Shown here: in pieces, positions 23,162 through 34,200 of the stretch | How the letters are laid out: each line of letters begins with the position of its first letter | Numbering within the stretch: the stretch's first letter is position 1 | Assembly: GCA_034336665.1 (NCBI GenBank) | Contig: CM067590.1 | Span: 2,265,748-2,329,747, forward strand | DNA length: 64,000 nt | Direction of reading: 5' to 3' | Source: Luscinia megarhynchos | Lineage: Eukaryota > Chordata > Aves > Passeriformes > Turdidae | Notes under the pieces: generated by a model | Told to the model about the DNA's origin: nothing | Databases searched by the model: none | The model's input: the letters and a program-made list of their open reading frames with translations, nothing else | Translations under genes and position numbers: made by a program

Positions 23162-24846
23162 TGACTCACACTTGTCTGTTACTCCACTTTTCCAGTGCTC
23201 AAACCTCAAGAAAGGCTTCGGAAATACACAGGTAGCTCAGAGGAGAATCACTAAGGAAAAATGTATTAAAGGAAAATATGTTTGTCTAAAAGCTTAATGA
23301 GCCCCTTCAACTTCAGCTCATCAAAGAGATGGTTCACCTTCATCTGTCGGTCCCTGCGTGGGAATCAGTTCCAGTCATGAAAGGTCTGGTCAAAAAGGCT
23401 CCTTTCTCCAATTAATTCATGATGTTACTTTATTCAGACAAAAAACCTACAGGATTAAATCACTCTCCACAAATTAAGATGGATGTCTCTGACACATACC
23501 TGTATATTTCATTCCTTGACAGCAGATTCTAAAATGTGCTAACTCAGAACCTGTAGTTTAAAATAGGAAAAAAAAAAAAAAAAGTATAAAAAGTATAATC
23601 AACAGAACTGTGACAATTTGAGACGCAGGCAAGGAAATCCTCCATCTCATTTCAATATGAAGGGTTGGTCACGGTGTTACCTGTACTGTGTACTGTAGGT
23701 GCTAAGAGGAGTCATTTTCGGGTCGTTCACCCTGCTGTTACTATTATTATTAGTTTGCTCTAGGTGCAATCAGGACTTTCAGAGAACAATCACTGAGAAA
23801 GGAGACTTTTGTTTGTTTGAGTTCTGACTCAGAGCTGGGGCAGCCAGGTGACGCACCAACCCATCCAGCGGCGAGCTCCAGTGGGCACAGCCCAGCACAG
23901 CCCTAGCTTGGATTCTTCTACTGACATGCAAAATCTTGATTGCAATCCCTTAAAAAGTTTCTTATTGATCTAAAAACAAGAAGAGAGAGCAGCAGCAACA
24001 CCTAGGAAAACGAACTTTGCCATATAAAAATGGCTGAGTCCGTGCTTACTTTGGCTGGAAGACAAATCACACATCATTTAGCTCTCCTCTACCCACAGAA
24101 GATTAACAAATACTTTCTAATCTCACATTCTTCACATTTATACACCAGTGGCATCACTCCTGATCTATGCTGTGAGATCACTGCCAGGATCTTGCATTTA
24201 GGTATTTAAAATAAGAGTTGTGAGCGGCAAAAAGCCAGAAAATGTCAGTACAACTGTCACAAACAGAGTGGAAGGTCATGGCAAAGTTGTTCTCAATGTG
24301 TACAGAACCAGTGACTCACAAGGTAAATAAATTCCCACATTTGTCTCCCCAGGTTTAGTGCAGTTCTCAATTTTTAGCCTAACTGCTTATCTTGAAAACA
24401 AAAAGAAACTAAAGGCAGTGAAATTATTATTTTGTGCGCTAGGCTTTCATCCTCTCTGCTCACTAAACGTTTCCTTTACACAAAGCAAACGCAGAGTTCG
24501 GTGAAGGAGCCATTACAGAGCTATAAACAAAAGTCTTTCCAGTGTCTACTGGAAGGCAGCATCCGATTGGAGCTTGTCAGCAAAACCTACACGTCCAGTT
24601 GTATATCCTAGAAACAAAATATTTTGTTATAGCTGTTGCTGAAATCACAAGCACATAAACTGACACAGACATTCAGGGTGTGTTATCAAGGGAGCATTCA
24701 CATTCATTCTGAATTCATCAGAGTATATTTTCTTGGCTGACTCACAGCCCCATATATATGTATCATTCACTTACAGACATTTTATTAGAGGAAAAGAGTT
24801 TACATTGAAAGATTACACAAGTGTGACATTACAGAGCCATGAGTCA
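23162..24846. promoter_or_regulatory. Cluster of five perfect AP-1 heptamers upstream of KLF2
   Basis: TGACTCA occurs at 23162-23168, 23825-23831, 24312-24318 and 24738-24744, and TGAGTCA at 24840-24846. Chance expectation for either orientation is about 0.2 in 1.7 kb. The cluster lies 1.6-3.3 kb upstream of the KLF2 start codon in sequence without recognised repeats. An AP-1-responsive enhancer is inferred; factor binding is not shown. Confidence 0.4.
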
Positions 24847-25799
24847 CACATCTTTGTGTACAGCGTTACCATGCATTCAGTGTATTGATTCTGCTCCAGC
24901 CACAGAAGTTTGGCTGCTCCTTCTGGCCAACCTGTGAACTTTTAGAATGAAAACTATAGAAAGTTAAACAAGAGATATTCCTGATTTTAAAACACGTGTA
25001 GCTATTGAAAAGATCATTTACTCACCCTAGCAACTGAGTTTTCCCCAGCCACAAGCCTGGGATGGGCTCTGGTGAACAGGTTCAAAGTGCTTCAGAGAAC
25101 CAGAGCCCATCAAGGGCATTGCTCCTTCCCCTGCTGGGGCACACCATGCACAAAAGTGAGAGCTGTTCTCCCACACTCTCCTGATTCCCAGCTCACTTAG
25201 AAACCCCTGTAAAAGTGATTGCAAAGGAGATATGAAGGAGGAAAGGAGAAAGCATAGCTCTTTCTTTGAACAGGCTCTCAAAGAATCAGTCTGTCTCTTG
25301 ACAGATCATAGCTTTCTCCACTTTTGGATCTGCCACTTTTGCTCCTGGATGATGGCCAAGCAGCCACGATCCTCAGAAACAGGAGTCTGGAGCATGTTAT
25401 CAGAAGTTATTGGAGAATTGCTCCTTCAGACTCAGCATCTGAGCTAGAGGCCAAGATAAGGGAGAGGAACAATCTTCCCTTCCCAAAAATCAAGCCCAAG
25501 ACCATAAATTGCCTACAACCAGAGGAGATCACAGAAGCTACACACATTTTTTCTCTGTACAAGAGTGGCATCAAACACCTTTCTGTCAGCAACAGTATGC
25601 ATCTTTGGGGTGAGCAGTGCCAAGAGGCCCCATGGTCAGCTCAGCAGTTTACCCATGGCAGCAGGGCACATCTCTGTCCCTCACTGTGCTCCTGACACCT
25701 TCCACTCCCACCTGCTTTTTCTGAGTCTGATCGCACTGCATGGCACAGGAACGAGGCTGGCTTGAGGGGCAGCTGCGCTGAGGTGTGTAGGGATCGAAC

Positions 25800-26180
25800 C
25801 CCTGATTCATGGTGTCTTTCTTGTATCCCCAGGGCAAGGACCCCTCAATGTTCCCCATCCCAGAGCAAGCCCCTCACAGTCTCTGTTGAAGCTTGCAGTT
25901 ATCAGTGTCCCCTCACGTCACAGATGGTCCCTCGGTGTTTCCAGGTCGGGGAGCCCTCGATGCCGTTCACCCCCCCCCCCCCCCCCAGCAGGTTCCTCGC
26001 TGGATCTCAGCACAGGGTCCTCTCATGTCAGGATAGGTCCTGTGGGTGTTTCCAGGGCAGGGTCCCGTGTGTCCCCCTCATCCCACTGAATTCCCTCACA
26101 GTCTCTCTCAGCACACGGCAGGGTCCCTTGGCGTCCCTGGAGCCTCAGTGAGACCCCCTGGCGTTCCCCCAGCTCACTTG
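25800..26180. repeat. Degenerate GC-rich minisatellite upstream of KLF2, with poly(C) run
   Basis: Loosely repeated phrases (cctcacagtctct; tctcagcaca/ggcagggtcc; gtgtttccagg) recur across about 380 bp. The 17-base poly(C) run is at 25970-25986. Units vary in length and are strongly diverged, so the period is not sharp. Confidence 0.5.
25970..25986 (+). repeat. Poly(C) homopolymer
   Basis: Seventeen consecutive C residues within the GC-rich sequence just upstream of the KLF2 promoter. It is a likely site of assembly length error. Confidence 0.95.
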
Positions 26181-26329
26181 GGGCAGAGACCCCTCAGTGC
26201 GAGGTCTCAGGCGCTGCCCGAGCCGGGGGTCGCGGGCCCGCGACCGAGGGGAGGGCGGCGAAGGGGCCCGAGCCCGTCCCCGCTCCGCTCCGCTCCGCCC
26301 CGCTCGGGCTGGGACCGCCGCCGCCGCGT

Positions 26330-26484
26330 CCTTTTATACCGGGGCTAAATTTAGGCTGCGCCCGAGCCGCTGCCTCCCGCCCGCCCCGTCCGGGACGCGT
26401 TTCCTCCCTCCTGCAATTGGCCTGGGGCCGCCCGCGCCCGCGTTATAAGGTGCGGAGGGCGGCCGGCCGCGCTCGTCCCGCACC
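26330..26484 (+). promoter_or_regulatory. KLF2: KLF2 core promoter with MEF2 palindrome, inverted CCAAT and TATA box
   Basis: A perfect MEF2 palindrome CTAAATTTAG lies at 26345-26354. MEF2 binding to the KLF2 promoter downstream of MEK5/ERK5 and shear stress is established for mammals. An inverted CCAAT box (ATTGG) lies at 26416-26420 and TATAAG at 26444-26449. A start about 30 bp after that TATA box would fall near 26474, placing the MEF2 site about 120-130 bp upstream but leaving a leader of only about 10 nt. A second AT-rich box, TTTTATA at 26332-26338, could serve a start near 26365 with a longer leader. The factor sites are seen directly; which start is used is inferred. Confidence 0.85.
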
Positions 26485-26559
26485 ATGGCGCTGAGCGACA
26501 CCGCCCTGCCCTCGTTCGCCACCTTCGCCAGCCCCTGCCGCGAGAAAGCCCTGCACGAA
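26485..26559 (+). CDS. KLF2: KLF2 coding exon 1
   Basis: Encodes residues 1-25. The ATG follows the context CGCACC, a good Kozak match with A at -3 and G at +4. The exon ends in phase 0 at a GTGAGT donor after His-Glu, the same place as in mammalian KLF2. Intron 1 is only 130 bp (26560-26689), with a pyrimidine-rich tract before its CAG acceptor. Confidence 0.96.
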
Positions 26560-28142
26560 GTGAGTGTCCCCCGCGCTCGGCACCGACGGCTCCTCGCACC
26601 GGTGCCGCCGCCTCGCCGCGCCCCGAGTCCGCCCCCCCACTTCCCCAAGGGAACGGCCACTCTAACCCTCTCCCTTTTCTCTCTCCCAGAGGTGGAAGTG
26701 TGAGCAGGAAGCCAAGACCCCCGCCGGCTCCTGGGGCGGCCTCTCCCCACGCAAAGAGGATGAGGATCTCAACAACGTGCTGGATTTTATCCTTTCCATG
26801 GGCAGCGATGGCTACGGCCAGGGCGCTGCCGGCGGGGACTATCCCCCTGCCCAAGGCGAAAGCAGTGGCTTTTACCAGACAAACCCGTCCCCGGGATGCT
26901 ACAATGCCCTGGAACAGGGCAGCCCCCCGCCCTACAACGCCGGCATCGTCCCGGAGATGATGCGGTCCGAGATGGACTCCAGCTACTGCCCCTCTGGCAG
27001 CGTCCACGGGCGGTTCTTTGTGACACCCACCTTCGGGGGCCCGCAGTTCGTTGAGAACATTAAGCCCGAACCCGACATGGACAATTACGGACCGGTTCTG
27101 GGTCTGGTGCCCCAGGCTTGCCCAAAGATCAAGCAGGAGGGGAATACGACCTGCATGATGGGCTACGAGCAGCCCCGGGTGGCCAGTTCCCCCCAGATCC
27201 CGGGGGCAGAGACGCCCCCGCTGAGCCCCGACGATCTCATGGTGAATGACTGCCACACACAGATGATGTGCCCCTCGTCCGTGTCCTACCAGCAAAGTTA
27301 CCACCCGGCCTCCGGCTTCCACCACCCGCAGACGCACCTCCAGTACCAGAGCACCTCGCAGTTCGGCCTTTTCGAGGACAGCCTGCCCTTACAGCCCTCG
27401 GCTCCTCGGGGCATGCTCACCCCTCCTTCCTCCCCTCTGGAGCTGCTGGACTCCAAACCAAAGCGAGGACGCCGGTCCTGGCCGAGGAAGAGGACGGCCA
27501 CTCACACGTGCAGCTATGCTGGTTGTGGGAAGACCTACACCAAGAGCTCACACCTGAAGGCTCACCTCAGGACACACACAGGTAAATACTGCTGATGGTG
27601 TTCATGTGGAGATGTGCTGGGTGCCGGTTGGGATAGCCCGGTGTAAAACAGTTTGCAGTCTGCGCTTTTACCCTGTAGTCTCTGTTAAATTCACAGCTGA
27701 GCTATGGCAGGTGGTCAGGTCTGTAACATCTTGGTGTTTGGCTATGTATTCAAAGCTGTTATAAGGGCTTCTAAAGCCCTTTCTCCAAAGATTTTCACTG
27801 CAGGTATGGGCGGGTAAAGGAATTTCTAGTAGTTCAGCTTAAAAACACTTGGATCTTGCTGTGGAAGGGCTTGGTAGCAAATGAAGGGATATAGTCCAAT
27901 AAAACTCAGCAGGTTGCCTGGTTTCTGATGCCATGCTGAGTCATGCCTTCCAATTTCCCCAAACAGGTGAAAAGCCCTACCACTGCAACTGGGAAGGCTG
28001 CGGCTGGAAGTTCGCGCGCTCCGACGAGCTCACCCGCCACTACCGCAAGCACACGGGCCACCGGCCCTTCCAGTGCCACCTGTGCGACAGGGCCTTCTCC
28101 AGGTCCGACCACCTGGCTCTGCACATGAAGCGGCACATGTAG
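26485..28142 (+). CDS. KLF2: Krueppel-like factor 2 (complete, 3 coding exons)
   Basis: Zinc-finger transcription factor of endothelial cells, lymphocytes and other lineages that acts in the nucleus on CACCC/GC boxes. Coding exons are 26485-26559, 26690-27581 and 27967-28142, joined at GT-AG introns, giving 380 residues (human KLF2 is about 355). The N-terminus [20 protein letters not shown] is KLF2-like. The acidic/hydrophobic activation motif (core LDFILSMG) is near residues 49-63. IKPE (Lys150) and IKQE (Lys173) fit the SUMO consensus. TPPLS (200-204) and TPPSS (269-273) fit the paired FBXW7 phosphodegrons known in KLF2. PPPY near 104-107 fits a WW-domain ligand, and WWP1 is a known KLF2 ubiquitin ligase. 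A basic NLS spans about 281-293. Three C2H2 fingers fill residues 297-380 with helices [16 protein letters not shown] and RSDHLALH, and all zinc ligands are present. KLF4 was considered, but the N-terminus, length and EPS15L1 neighbour favour KLF2. No damage is seen. Confidence 0.98.
26690..27581 (+). CDS. KLF2: KLF2 coding exon 2
   Basis: The 892-bp main exon encodes residues 26-322 and the first base of Gly323. It starts Arg-Trp directly after CCCAG, ends in phase 1 at GGTAAAT, and holds the activation and inhibitory regions, both SUMO sites, both phosphodegrons, the NLS and finger 1. If intron 2 were not spliced, the frame would hit a stop within five codons of the donor. Confidence 0.97.
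27967..28142 (+). CDS. KLF2: KLF2 coding exon 3
   Basis: The 176-bp last coding exon starts after CCCCAAACAG and completes Gly323, then encodes the Glu-Lys-Pro linker, fingers 2 and 3 and the stop TAG at 28140-28142. Zinc ligands are Cys329/Cys334/His347/His351 and Cys359/Cys362/His375/His379. Intron 2 is 385 bp and carries a perfect AP-1 heptamer (27937-27943) close to its 3' end. Confidence 0.97.
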
Positions 28143-28840
28143 CCCCAGGGACTCTGCCCTGCCCACAGTGGACTTTATTTAACTGCTCAGGTGCAGAAGG
28201 GCTCAGAATCTGTAGCTGGTACTACACGGGGAGGCACCGACGGACACTCCAGGACGGGCGCTGAGGAGCTGGCATGGGGAGGCTGAGCCGGAGAATCAGT
28301 GATCGGCCCGTCCCGGGCAGGAGAACTGGGGTTATTTATGCAGCTTCTGTGAAGGGTAAACTCCATAAGACTCCATACAGATTGTATAGAAGAAGCTGTA
28401 AATATTATTTTTTTCCCCCAATTCTAACTACCCATTCCTAAGTTTTACAAGACAATGTTTGTATGGAAACTGCCTGAAGTTGACCCTAGAAGAGATAAAA
28501 TGAATGTTACTGTAGCTAACAATGTTAGTTTAGATCTCAGTTGAAGGCATGGCTGAAAGAACACTCCTCTTGTTAGACTGTTTGGTTCACAGGTGCAATA
28601 GTATTCTTGTTTGCCATGATCTACACTAGAAGTACAGGGCTTGATGTCTTGTAAGAAAATAACCTATTTACTGTAATTTTTTTTATATATTGTAAATAAT
28701 TTTATACAATGAGAAATATTGTATATGTAAATAGAAGACAAATGGGTATTTTGCCTATTTCAGTTTTTATAAAAACATAATTTTTCAATGTTTGAAAAAA
28801 TTTCATCTTTTTAATAAAATCAGTTTTTAATTCCTATGAT
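28143..28840 (+). other. KLF2: KLF2 3' UTR
   Basis: About 700 bp from the stop to the expected cleavage site. It becomes strongly AT-rich and contains several ATTTA-type pentamers (for example around 28176, 28332 and 28670), fitting the short-lived KLF2 message. The canonical poly(A) signal AATAAA is at 28813-28818, followed by a T-rich stretch, so cleavage is expected near 28.83-28.84 kb. Confidence 0.85.
28813..28818 (+). terminator. KLF2: KLF2 polyadenylation signal AATAAA
   Basis: Canonical hexamer about 670 bp after the stop, with T-rich sequence immediately downstream. It is the first canonical AATAAA seen 3' of the KLF2 stop on the + strand. Confidence 0.85.
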
Positions 28841-30430
28841 TTTTATTCTCCTTTGAGATATTCCTGTTACTTTTTCCCTGATGGCTGGACCAGCAACCAC
28901 CTGGTTGTGTTTTAAATTATCGACAACTGTAACAAAACACTTACAAAAATTTGAGCCGTGGATTTTTCTGAAATAGATAACAAAATAAGGTATTCTCAGT
29001 GGTGAATAAGACAGTACAGTGCTTTATCAAAAAAAAAACCCAACCAAATAGGAAAGTAGATTGTATTCAAAATACACTTCCTAAAAATGGTTAAGTAAGC
29101 AACACTATAATTTCAGTCTCATTTCTAGTTTATGCTAGACTGTTTCAATAGCATTCTTAATGTTTTCCAGATGCAGTTATAGTTTTGCCAGCAGTGTGTG
29201 GGTTTTTACTATAAATTTAAACACCGCATTTTTGTAATTATGGAGGCTTATTTTAAGGCATTCTTGTACAAAAATTACCCTTGTTCTCAAGAGCTCAATG
29301 CTGAATTCCAATAGAACAGTAATGGAATTCAAGCATGAATTCACAACACAGGTTAAAATACCTTCATAACTCATTCCCCAAAACTTAAGTTCACTTAATA
29401 ATTTATAGTAGGAGTGCCACCTAGATTTCAGGAAGACATTTATTAACTATTTGGGGGAAAAACCAGGCAGGAATTGAGATTCTGATTGATAGCGATAAAG
29501 CTACAAAAGTCAAATTGAGCCCCCCAAAAATTCTACACGGCTGTAAATGAGCTCAGAAGGCCACGCAGTAAATCCATTGCAGCATTTTTGCCTTAACATC
29601 TGGATACTTGGAACTTGGCTTTAATCAAGATTGTGACCTTTTTTCTGACTTTACATGTTAGAATACACAAAAATGAAATCAACAGGAATGCATTTAAAGT
29701 AACTACAAATATAGCTGTTCTTCTGTGAAAGCAAAGGCTGAAGCTGTTCATGTGGAACAGATGTATTTTGGGCTTCTAATCACTGGCATGGAAGAACGAG
29801 TTCCACATTTCACTTTTGTAGTCATTTCAAAGTGAAATATTAAGGGAGCTTTAACGTTTCTTCATCAAAACCAAAACTCATTTATTTGCTAGTAAAAAAA
29901 TAAATTGCACAATCTAATTCCAGAAAGTAAGGATGACTTAAAGATGTTCTAAACTTGGCACATTCATTGTTGCAACAGTTCTAGGTATTTCCTTCTCTTT
30001 CCCCATCGCTGAATATTTTCATAGTTCAGCATGTCCTTTGGTGTTTATAACTTTAAGAAAACAACTTTTAAAATTCTTACTGTCAGTCTCTTCATACTCA
30101 CCTGGTTTTTGCTTGCTCCTTCTGAAGAACAGGAAATGGTTATAGTCATTCCCAGTTTTCAGCATTCTCAGTTTTTGTTATAACCCAGGTTTCAGTAATA
30201 CAGTTCAACTTTACCTATTCTCTTTTTTGTGATGCAATTCAAAAGAAAAAGAGGTGTGACACCTCAGTGCCCAGTCCCATCTCTGCCTTGGGGAGGGCCC
30301 AGCCAGAGCTTTCCAGAGATGGAGGAGATCTTGGAAGCATCACAGCATCACAACATCCTTACCGGCTCTGCTTGTCCCCAGTCCCCCTTCTGACCTCTGG
30401 CTGGTCTGACCAGCTTTCTTCCCTTCCAAA
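28841..30430. other. Intergenic AT-rich sequence 3' of KLF2
   Basis: No exon, repeat family or RNA gene recognised between the KLF2 cleavage region and the CR1 fragment at 30.43 kb. Confidence 0.5.
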
Positions 30431-30808
30431 TCCTCAGCCTGGAGAAGAGGGCTCCAAGGAGACCTCAGAGCCCCTTCCAGTACCTAAAGGGGTGTCCAAG
30501 AGAGCTGAAGGGGGACTTTGGACAAGGGCTGAAGTGACAGGACAAGGAGGAATGTCTTCACAGCACCAGAGGGCAGGATTAGTGGGATATTGGGAAGAAA
30601 TTCTTCTCTGTGAGAGGGTGAGGGACTGGAATAGAATTCCCAGAGAAATTGTGACTGCTTCATCCCTGGGAGTGTTCAAGGTCAGCTCAGATGGGGCTTG
30701 GAGCAACCTGATCTAAAGGAAGGTGTCCCTGGCCATGGCAGGGAGTGGAACAGGATGGACTTTAAACTCCCTTCCAGCCCAAACCGTTCTGGGATTCTGG
30801 GATTCCGA
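30431..30808 (+). repeat. CR1 LINE fragment
   Basis: Forward CR1 3' region: agcctggagaagagggctcc, then gggcttggagcaacctgatc, then ggaaggtgtccctggccatg. The end is the 8-bp-type terminal repeat (TTCTGGGA, TTCTGGGATTCC). The retained 3' end is typical of a target-primed LINE insertion. Confidence 0.93.
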
Positions 30809-31202
30809 GTCAGCTGCAGCCAGTGAGTAGCACAAAGGCGTTGTGTGATGCTCAGGGCCTTTGTGCAGAAATAAATGTCACCACAGGCACCAACCCTTAA
30901 AAAAACCCTCATGTGGCTACTCTGCAGCACCCACACCACATTGGGTGCTTCTCCTCCTCCTCCTTCTCCAGTGTCTCAGCATGGGAGCATCCAAATCTGC
31001 CTTTGCTTCAGGGAAGAGTCTGGCTGTGAGGGTTATCACCTCTGCTGCCTCTGCTCCTGCTCACTAAAAAGTCTTCAGATAAGACAGCTGATATCAGACA
31101 GCCTGATAGCTGTTACCAAATAGCGCTCAGATCCTAATGAGCAGTGAAGACATGGAAAGAGGAGCAGGTGATGTTCTCTGAGTTCTTAGATTTGTGATTC
31201 AA

Positions 31203-31212
31203 CTAAAAATAG
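31203..31212. promoter_or_regulatory. Perfect MEF2 consensus site
   Basis: CTAAAAATAG matches CTAWWWWTAG. It lies 2.4 kb downstream of the KLF2 poly(A) region. A single short motif is weak evidence of function. Confidence 0.3.
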
Positions 31213-34200
31213 AGCAGAGGAATCCTCATACATAAATATAAAAAACCTCATAGAAAATATACAAAGTCAGTCCTCTTAAATTAGTAAGGGATAGGGGGAC
31301 AAAGCACTAATAAAAGTTCACAAGAAACTTTCTTGTCATTTTTTAAGGGAGAGCATCTGTGATAATTGCTGTGTGGTCTTTACAGGAAACTGCACGTTCT
31401 TGAATCTTGAGATCATCTTGTAGCAGAAAAAAAGAGATGCTGATCTCATTCTTCTCACATTCCATTATGAGTAATTGTCATCTCTTTTTTTTTTTGTTTC
31501 TTTTTAAAATTGTTTTAAATGAGTGCATCCAAAGATATGTTGCTGTAATTCCAGTAATCTACCAAGCCTCCCCTAGTCAGCAGGAAACCACTAATGTTCC
31601 ACATCTTCAAATAACTGACCATCAGGTTGTCATCTCCTAAGAAATTTTGTTCTAATTAACCATCTGCCTCCCAGGGAGCATCCAGCAACCACAACCTACA
31701 GCTATCCTGGATTTGATTTTGACATACCAGTGAAAGGAAAAAACTACAGAAGTTGTAGTTAAACCTGATGGGAGGAAATGTAAAGTCCATTGAAAACAAG
31801 ATTTTCACACATATTAACATAAGACACCACAGCCGTGGGCTCCCTATTGTTGTGAGATAGATTGTGAGATTTAGTTAGAGCAGGCTAAGAGCAGAAACAA
31901 GCATAGCCAGCACCCAGCAGGCAGGACACTTTCAAATCTCCTTTTTTCAACCCTAAAGTGGAAGGCTGGGCTACAAACTCTCTGGCTTTTCTGGAAGCTT
32001 ATTTTAGATTCAGTTTTGTAGCCAATCACATCTGAGGGCTGAAGCTTTAGGGCTGGACAAGGCTCACCTCATGCAGGATGGGGCATTTCAACTTGTGCAA
32101 GCCCTTGGTTACTCACAGCCATTTACAGGCTGCCTCAAAACATTGACTGACTCTAAACTTCGGTCTTCTATCCACAAGAATGCCAAAATAAGTTTGTCCA
32201 CTCTTCAAATTATAGGACTGTGTGGTTCTATGGCTTTCTGTGGTAGAAGCTCTGTGGTTTCTTTAGCTATTTTGTGCACCTCTAACACAGAGGAGCTGTT
32301 AGGCTTTGCTTAAATTGAATTTTTGAAGCCAGAACCCCAAGCTCTAGCAATTTCTTTTGCTATATTTAGATAAAACAACTAAAACAAAGTCACTTAGCCA
32401 TCACTATGGTAACTAGCAAAAAAAAAAATCAACCCAAACCCCATGTAATTTAACCGGGAGAAAGACATCCTCATTGATAGCATCCAAAACCTACTTTGTG
32501 GCATCTACAAACCTTAAAATTCCTGAGTGTCCTAGAAGCAGCTGCTCTCAGCTGGGTCTGTGCCATGTCCTGCATGCTCTGAGTGAAGCAGTCAAAGCTT
32601 GGAGCTGCACTGCAGTGCTCCTCTGCCAAGGCCCAGGCTCTGGCAGGAATGTTCTTCCCATTGTTTTGGAGAAGTAATTGGTTTACAAGCCAAACACTTG
32701 GAACTTAAAGCACACAGCCATGCTCAATCCACAGGCCCTGGAGATAACTCATTCAACATCTTGATTCCCAGAGACTCCTTACAGCTCTGTATAATTTGAT
32801 CACAACCCATTCCCTGTCACTTCAGCTGAGATTGGGAGCAGCCATTGTCACATGCCAGCACCTTCCACGTGCAGCATGCAAAGGATTCACTGATTTATCC
32901 CGAACTTGTTAGGTAGAAAATATATTTGATTTACTCTTTTGAGGTCTGATTTTTTAGCTACAATTACTTGATCTAATAGTATTTAGTGCAGACACCAACG
33001 GGGAACAATAAGGTCTGCTTTATAGAACGAAGAAGGGGTTAACTTTACCAAAACCCCCTTTCTAAGGACAAGGAGAGCAGAAGCAACCAAGTTTTAATTT
33101 CCTCTGTAACCATTGTTACCTGCTTATTTACATGCTCCCATTGTAAATCCTTGTAGCAAATCAGAAGTTTTCTGCCTGTTGACATGAGCAGAAATTCAGC
33201 CACAGAAACTGCAGGTGAACTTACCTGGTGCAGGTATAGAGAATCGCTTCAAATCACTTTTACTTTGGTTTCTTGCACTTCTTACAGCTCAGAGCATACC
33301 TGGAGTACTGGCTCATTATGTCACCAAGAAATATCTGGAATATCATGTGGGATATGATCTCCTGTGACATTTAATATATTAGGTGAATAGCTACTGAGCC
33401 TGAGGCTTAAATACAAAACAAAACACACACACAAATATCCTCAAACCCCAACAACCACTTTTGTACAGCCTGTGTGCAATGATAGCATAAGTCAGTTTTG
33501 TTATCTTAATGATAGGCAGAGAGCATTCATTTTTCATTCTGAAAATTGTGATCAAGGACCTTTATGGGAAGTTAAACAGCAGAAATATATTTCGTTTGCT
33601 GCTGGCAGAGTCCTGTGAGATTTCATCAATTAGGAAGGCTACAGCAATTTTAAGAGATGCTGCATCAGCACCAATAAAAAAATTTAATTGTGGTCATTAC
33701 ATTAAAAGAAAAATGCCAGCCAGACAGGAGGGAAAAGGTACTCAGAGTGACTACACTGACAGTCACATACAGCAGATGGGAGATTCAGCAATTTTGGAGA
33801 TAAACCTGACGGCACTTCCAGCACAGGGGCAGCACCAATGTCCCCAGGAGCTCAGAATTCCAAGAGGAGCTTGGGCCTTGGGCATGTTTAGTTTCAGTCA
33901 GTAAATGTTACAGTTGTGTTGAAGGTTTAGCAGCTGGGCTCAGACCTTGGCCACCTTTCAGGGTCAAATTTCCACATCCTGAAGAGAATGGTGATGCTTT
34001 TCTTCCCTTCCCAGTGAAGGGGCTCTTAGGCCATGCTGGGTACAGGGGCGTCCTTTCAGATTAAGCTCAGACAATGTGGATTAGGAAAGCATTTGGGAAA
34101 GCACAGGGATGATAATGCTGTGTGTCAGATCCCTGAAATGTGAGTGAGAGCAACACATGGAGGGATCGGCCAAGGTTTTATAAGACACGAGAAGCAGGAC

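Larger units (their letters stand above)
26180..27560. other. CpG-rich island over the KLF2 promoter and exons 1-2
   Basis: GC content and CpG density rise sharply at about 26.18 kb and remain high through most of exon 2. Just upstream of the promoter, tandem CTCCG units (about 26280-26300) run into a GC box (CCGCCCCGC) and a GCC run. Boundaries are judged by eye. Such islands are typical of KLF-family promoters and imply an open, unmethylated state, which is inferred. Confidence 0.8.

Noticed and set aside
25324..25695. 123-codon + strand open frame 1 kb upstream of KLF2
   Set aside because: No known domain, not in frame with or spliceable to KLF2 exon 1, and composition like surrounding noncoding sequence.
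26351..27337. 328-codon open frame antisense to KLF2
   Set aside because: It is a shadow of the GC-rich KLF2 coding exons and crosses intron 1 without splice logic. The sense strand carries the recognisable protein.
26485..28142. KLF4 or another group-2 KLF as the identity of the zinc-finger gene
   Set aside because: The fingers are shared by the group, but the N-terminus, exon structure, length and tail-to-tail EPS15L1 neighbour fit KLF2.
33509..33904. 131-codon + strand open frame in the KLF2-EPS15L1 interval
   Set aside because: No family resemblance and no promoter or splice signals nearby. The length is compatible with chance.
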